DNA from: Bradyrhizobium oropedii
GTDB lineage: Bacteria > Pseudomonadota > Alphaproteobacteria > Rhizobiales > Xanthobacteraceae
DNA: 54,368 nt
Direction of reading: 5' to 3'
Assembly (NCBI RefSeq): GCF_020889685.1
Contig: NZ_JACMYO010000036.1
Location: forward strand, 1 to 54,368
Part shown: piece after piece, positions 54,001 to 54,368 of the stretch
How the letters are laid out: each line of letters starts with the position of its first letter
Position numbering within the stretch: position 1 is the first letter of the stretch
Position numbers and translations under genes: made by a program
Notes under the pieces: model-generated
What the model was told of the DNA's origin: nothing
Seen by the model: the letters and a program-made list of their open reading frames with translations, nothing else
The model's database searches: none

Positions 54001-54368
54001 GGCGTTTCGTCCTCGCGCGAGAACAGGCTGCTCGCCGCAACGAAGGTCGCGACCGTCGCCAGCAGCGTGACGATGACCGACACTGCGAGGATCACCAGGA
54101 TCGCTGTGCCGTGCTCGGCGAGCAGATCGAGTTTCTGCACCACGCCGACACCCGCCGGAATGAACAGCAGCGAGAGATTGGCGAGCATGCCGCGGCTGAC
54201 GCTCTCGACGCCGTCATTACCGAGCGGCCCGCGCGCAAGCGCTGGAAACCGGTCGCGCGCCAATAGCAGCAACAGCAAGAGCACCAGCCCAACCACCGGG
54301 CCCGGCACCGGCACGGCGAGCGCACGCACCGCGACCTCGCCTGCGAGCTGGCAGAGCAGGATCAGACT
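53997..54368 (-). CDS. lrgA: LrgA/CidA-family membrane protein (5' end outside the window)
   Basis: The reading frame is open to the right edge, so the N-terminus lies beyond the window. 123 residues are present, with the family blocks LLCQLAGEVAVRALAVPVPG and PVVGLVLLLLLLLA, ESVSRGMLANLSLLFIPAGV and a C-terminal hydrophobic helix pair. The C-terminus is hydrophilic (FSREDETP). It is the holin-like subunit partner of LrgB, co-translated through a four-base overlap. Confidence 0.9.
   Translation of the reverse strand, partial: SLILLCQLAGEVAVRALAVPVPGPVVGLVLLLLLLLARDRFPALARGPLGNDGVESVSRGMLANLSLLFIPAGVGVVQKLDLLAEHGTAILVILAVSVIVTLLATVATFVAASSLFSREDETP

Noticed and set aside
53278..54368. LrgAB as a toxin or defence module
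   Set aside because: The pair is a widely conserved membrane system with physiological roles. Nothing around it suggests defence.

Overview
This is a 54.4 kb stretch of high-GC alphaproteobacterial chromosome. I infer Bradyrhizobium or a close Nitrobacteraceae relative. The reasons are the yebC-ruvC-ruvA-ruvB block, the zapA-6S RNA-formyltetrahydrofolate cyclo-ligase order, the tkt-gap-pgk-fba cluster, and the many Rhizobiales-style dispersed palindromic repeats between genes. I see no rRNA, tRNA, CRISPR array, prophage, intact insertion sequence or replication origin. The window looks like ordinary core and semi-accessory chromosome broken up by repeats.

Layout: 0-1.4 kb holds the 3' end of cobT and two small uncharacterised proteins. 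1.6-5 kb (minus strand) has a VOC protein, a SRPBCC protein, a DoxX-like membrane protein and an ECF42-type sigma factor overlapping its DGPF/YCII partner. 5.4-10.7 kb has a GhrA-type hydroxyacid dehydrogenase with a CRP-like palindrome in its leader, an ArsR/SRPBCC pair, a RibD-C reductase, a TetR/GST divergent pair and a DUF1348 protein. 10.7-16 kb (minus) is the Holliday-junction block: yebC, ruvC, ruvA, an unexpected small membrane protein, ruvB, a Tat-exported metallophosphoesterase and a YbgC thioesterase. 16-19.5 kb carries two tandem soluble chemoreceptors with the sensor module at the C-terminus. 19.6-22.4 kb (minus) has a DUF4164 protein, zapA, 6S RNA, fthC and a YmdB-type phosphodiesterase.

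22.7-31.4 kb (plus) is the central carbon cluster: transketolase, GAPDH, phosphoglycerate kinase, class II then class I fructose-bisphosphate aldolase, a ThiE-like protein and an exported Sel1-repeat protein. It is followed by a SuhB-type inositol phosphatase (31.7 kb), a convergent lone OLD-like ATPase, and an RND efflux pump with its lipoprotein adaptor (33.8-38.1 kb). 38.7-40.7 kb encodes a MotA/TolQ-like and MotB/OmpA-like membrane pair. 41-43.5 kb has an aldo/keto reductase divergent from a LysR regulator, then a small exported protein.

43.6-49.7 kb has a structured inverted repeat, a PAP2 phosphatase overlapping a convergent PilZ gene, an acyl-CoA synthetase, a serine-protease-fold PDZ protein that has lost all three catalytic residues, a carboxylesterase directly behind it, and a LysR remnant. 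49.8-54.4 kb holds a small membrane protein, AzlCD with a divergent CGNR regulator and a perfect 18-bp palindrome between them, an exported DsbA-like oxidoreductase, a TauE/SafE transporter and an LrgAB pair cut by the window end.

I do not see a clearly new multi-gene defence or biosynthetic system. The strongest leads are the dead protease/esterase pair, the membrane gene inside ruvAB, the inverted-topology chemoreceptor pair, the triplicated initiation region before the PilZ gene, the structured 85-bp inverted repeat, and three clear operator-like palindromes. All family assignments come from reading motifs by eye, without any database search.
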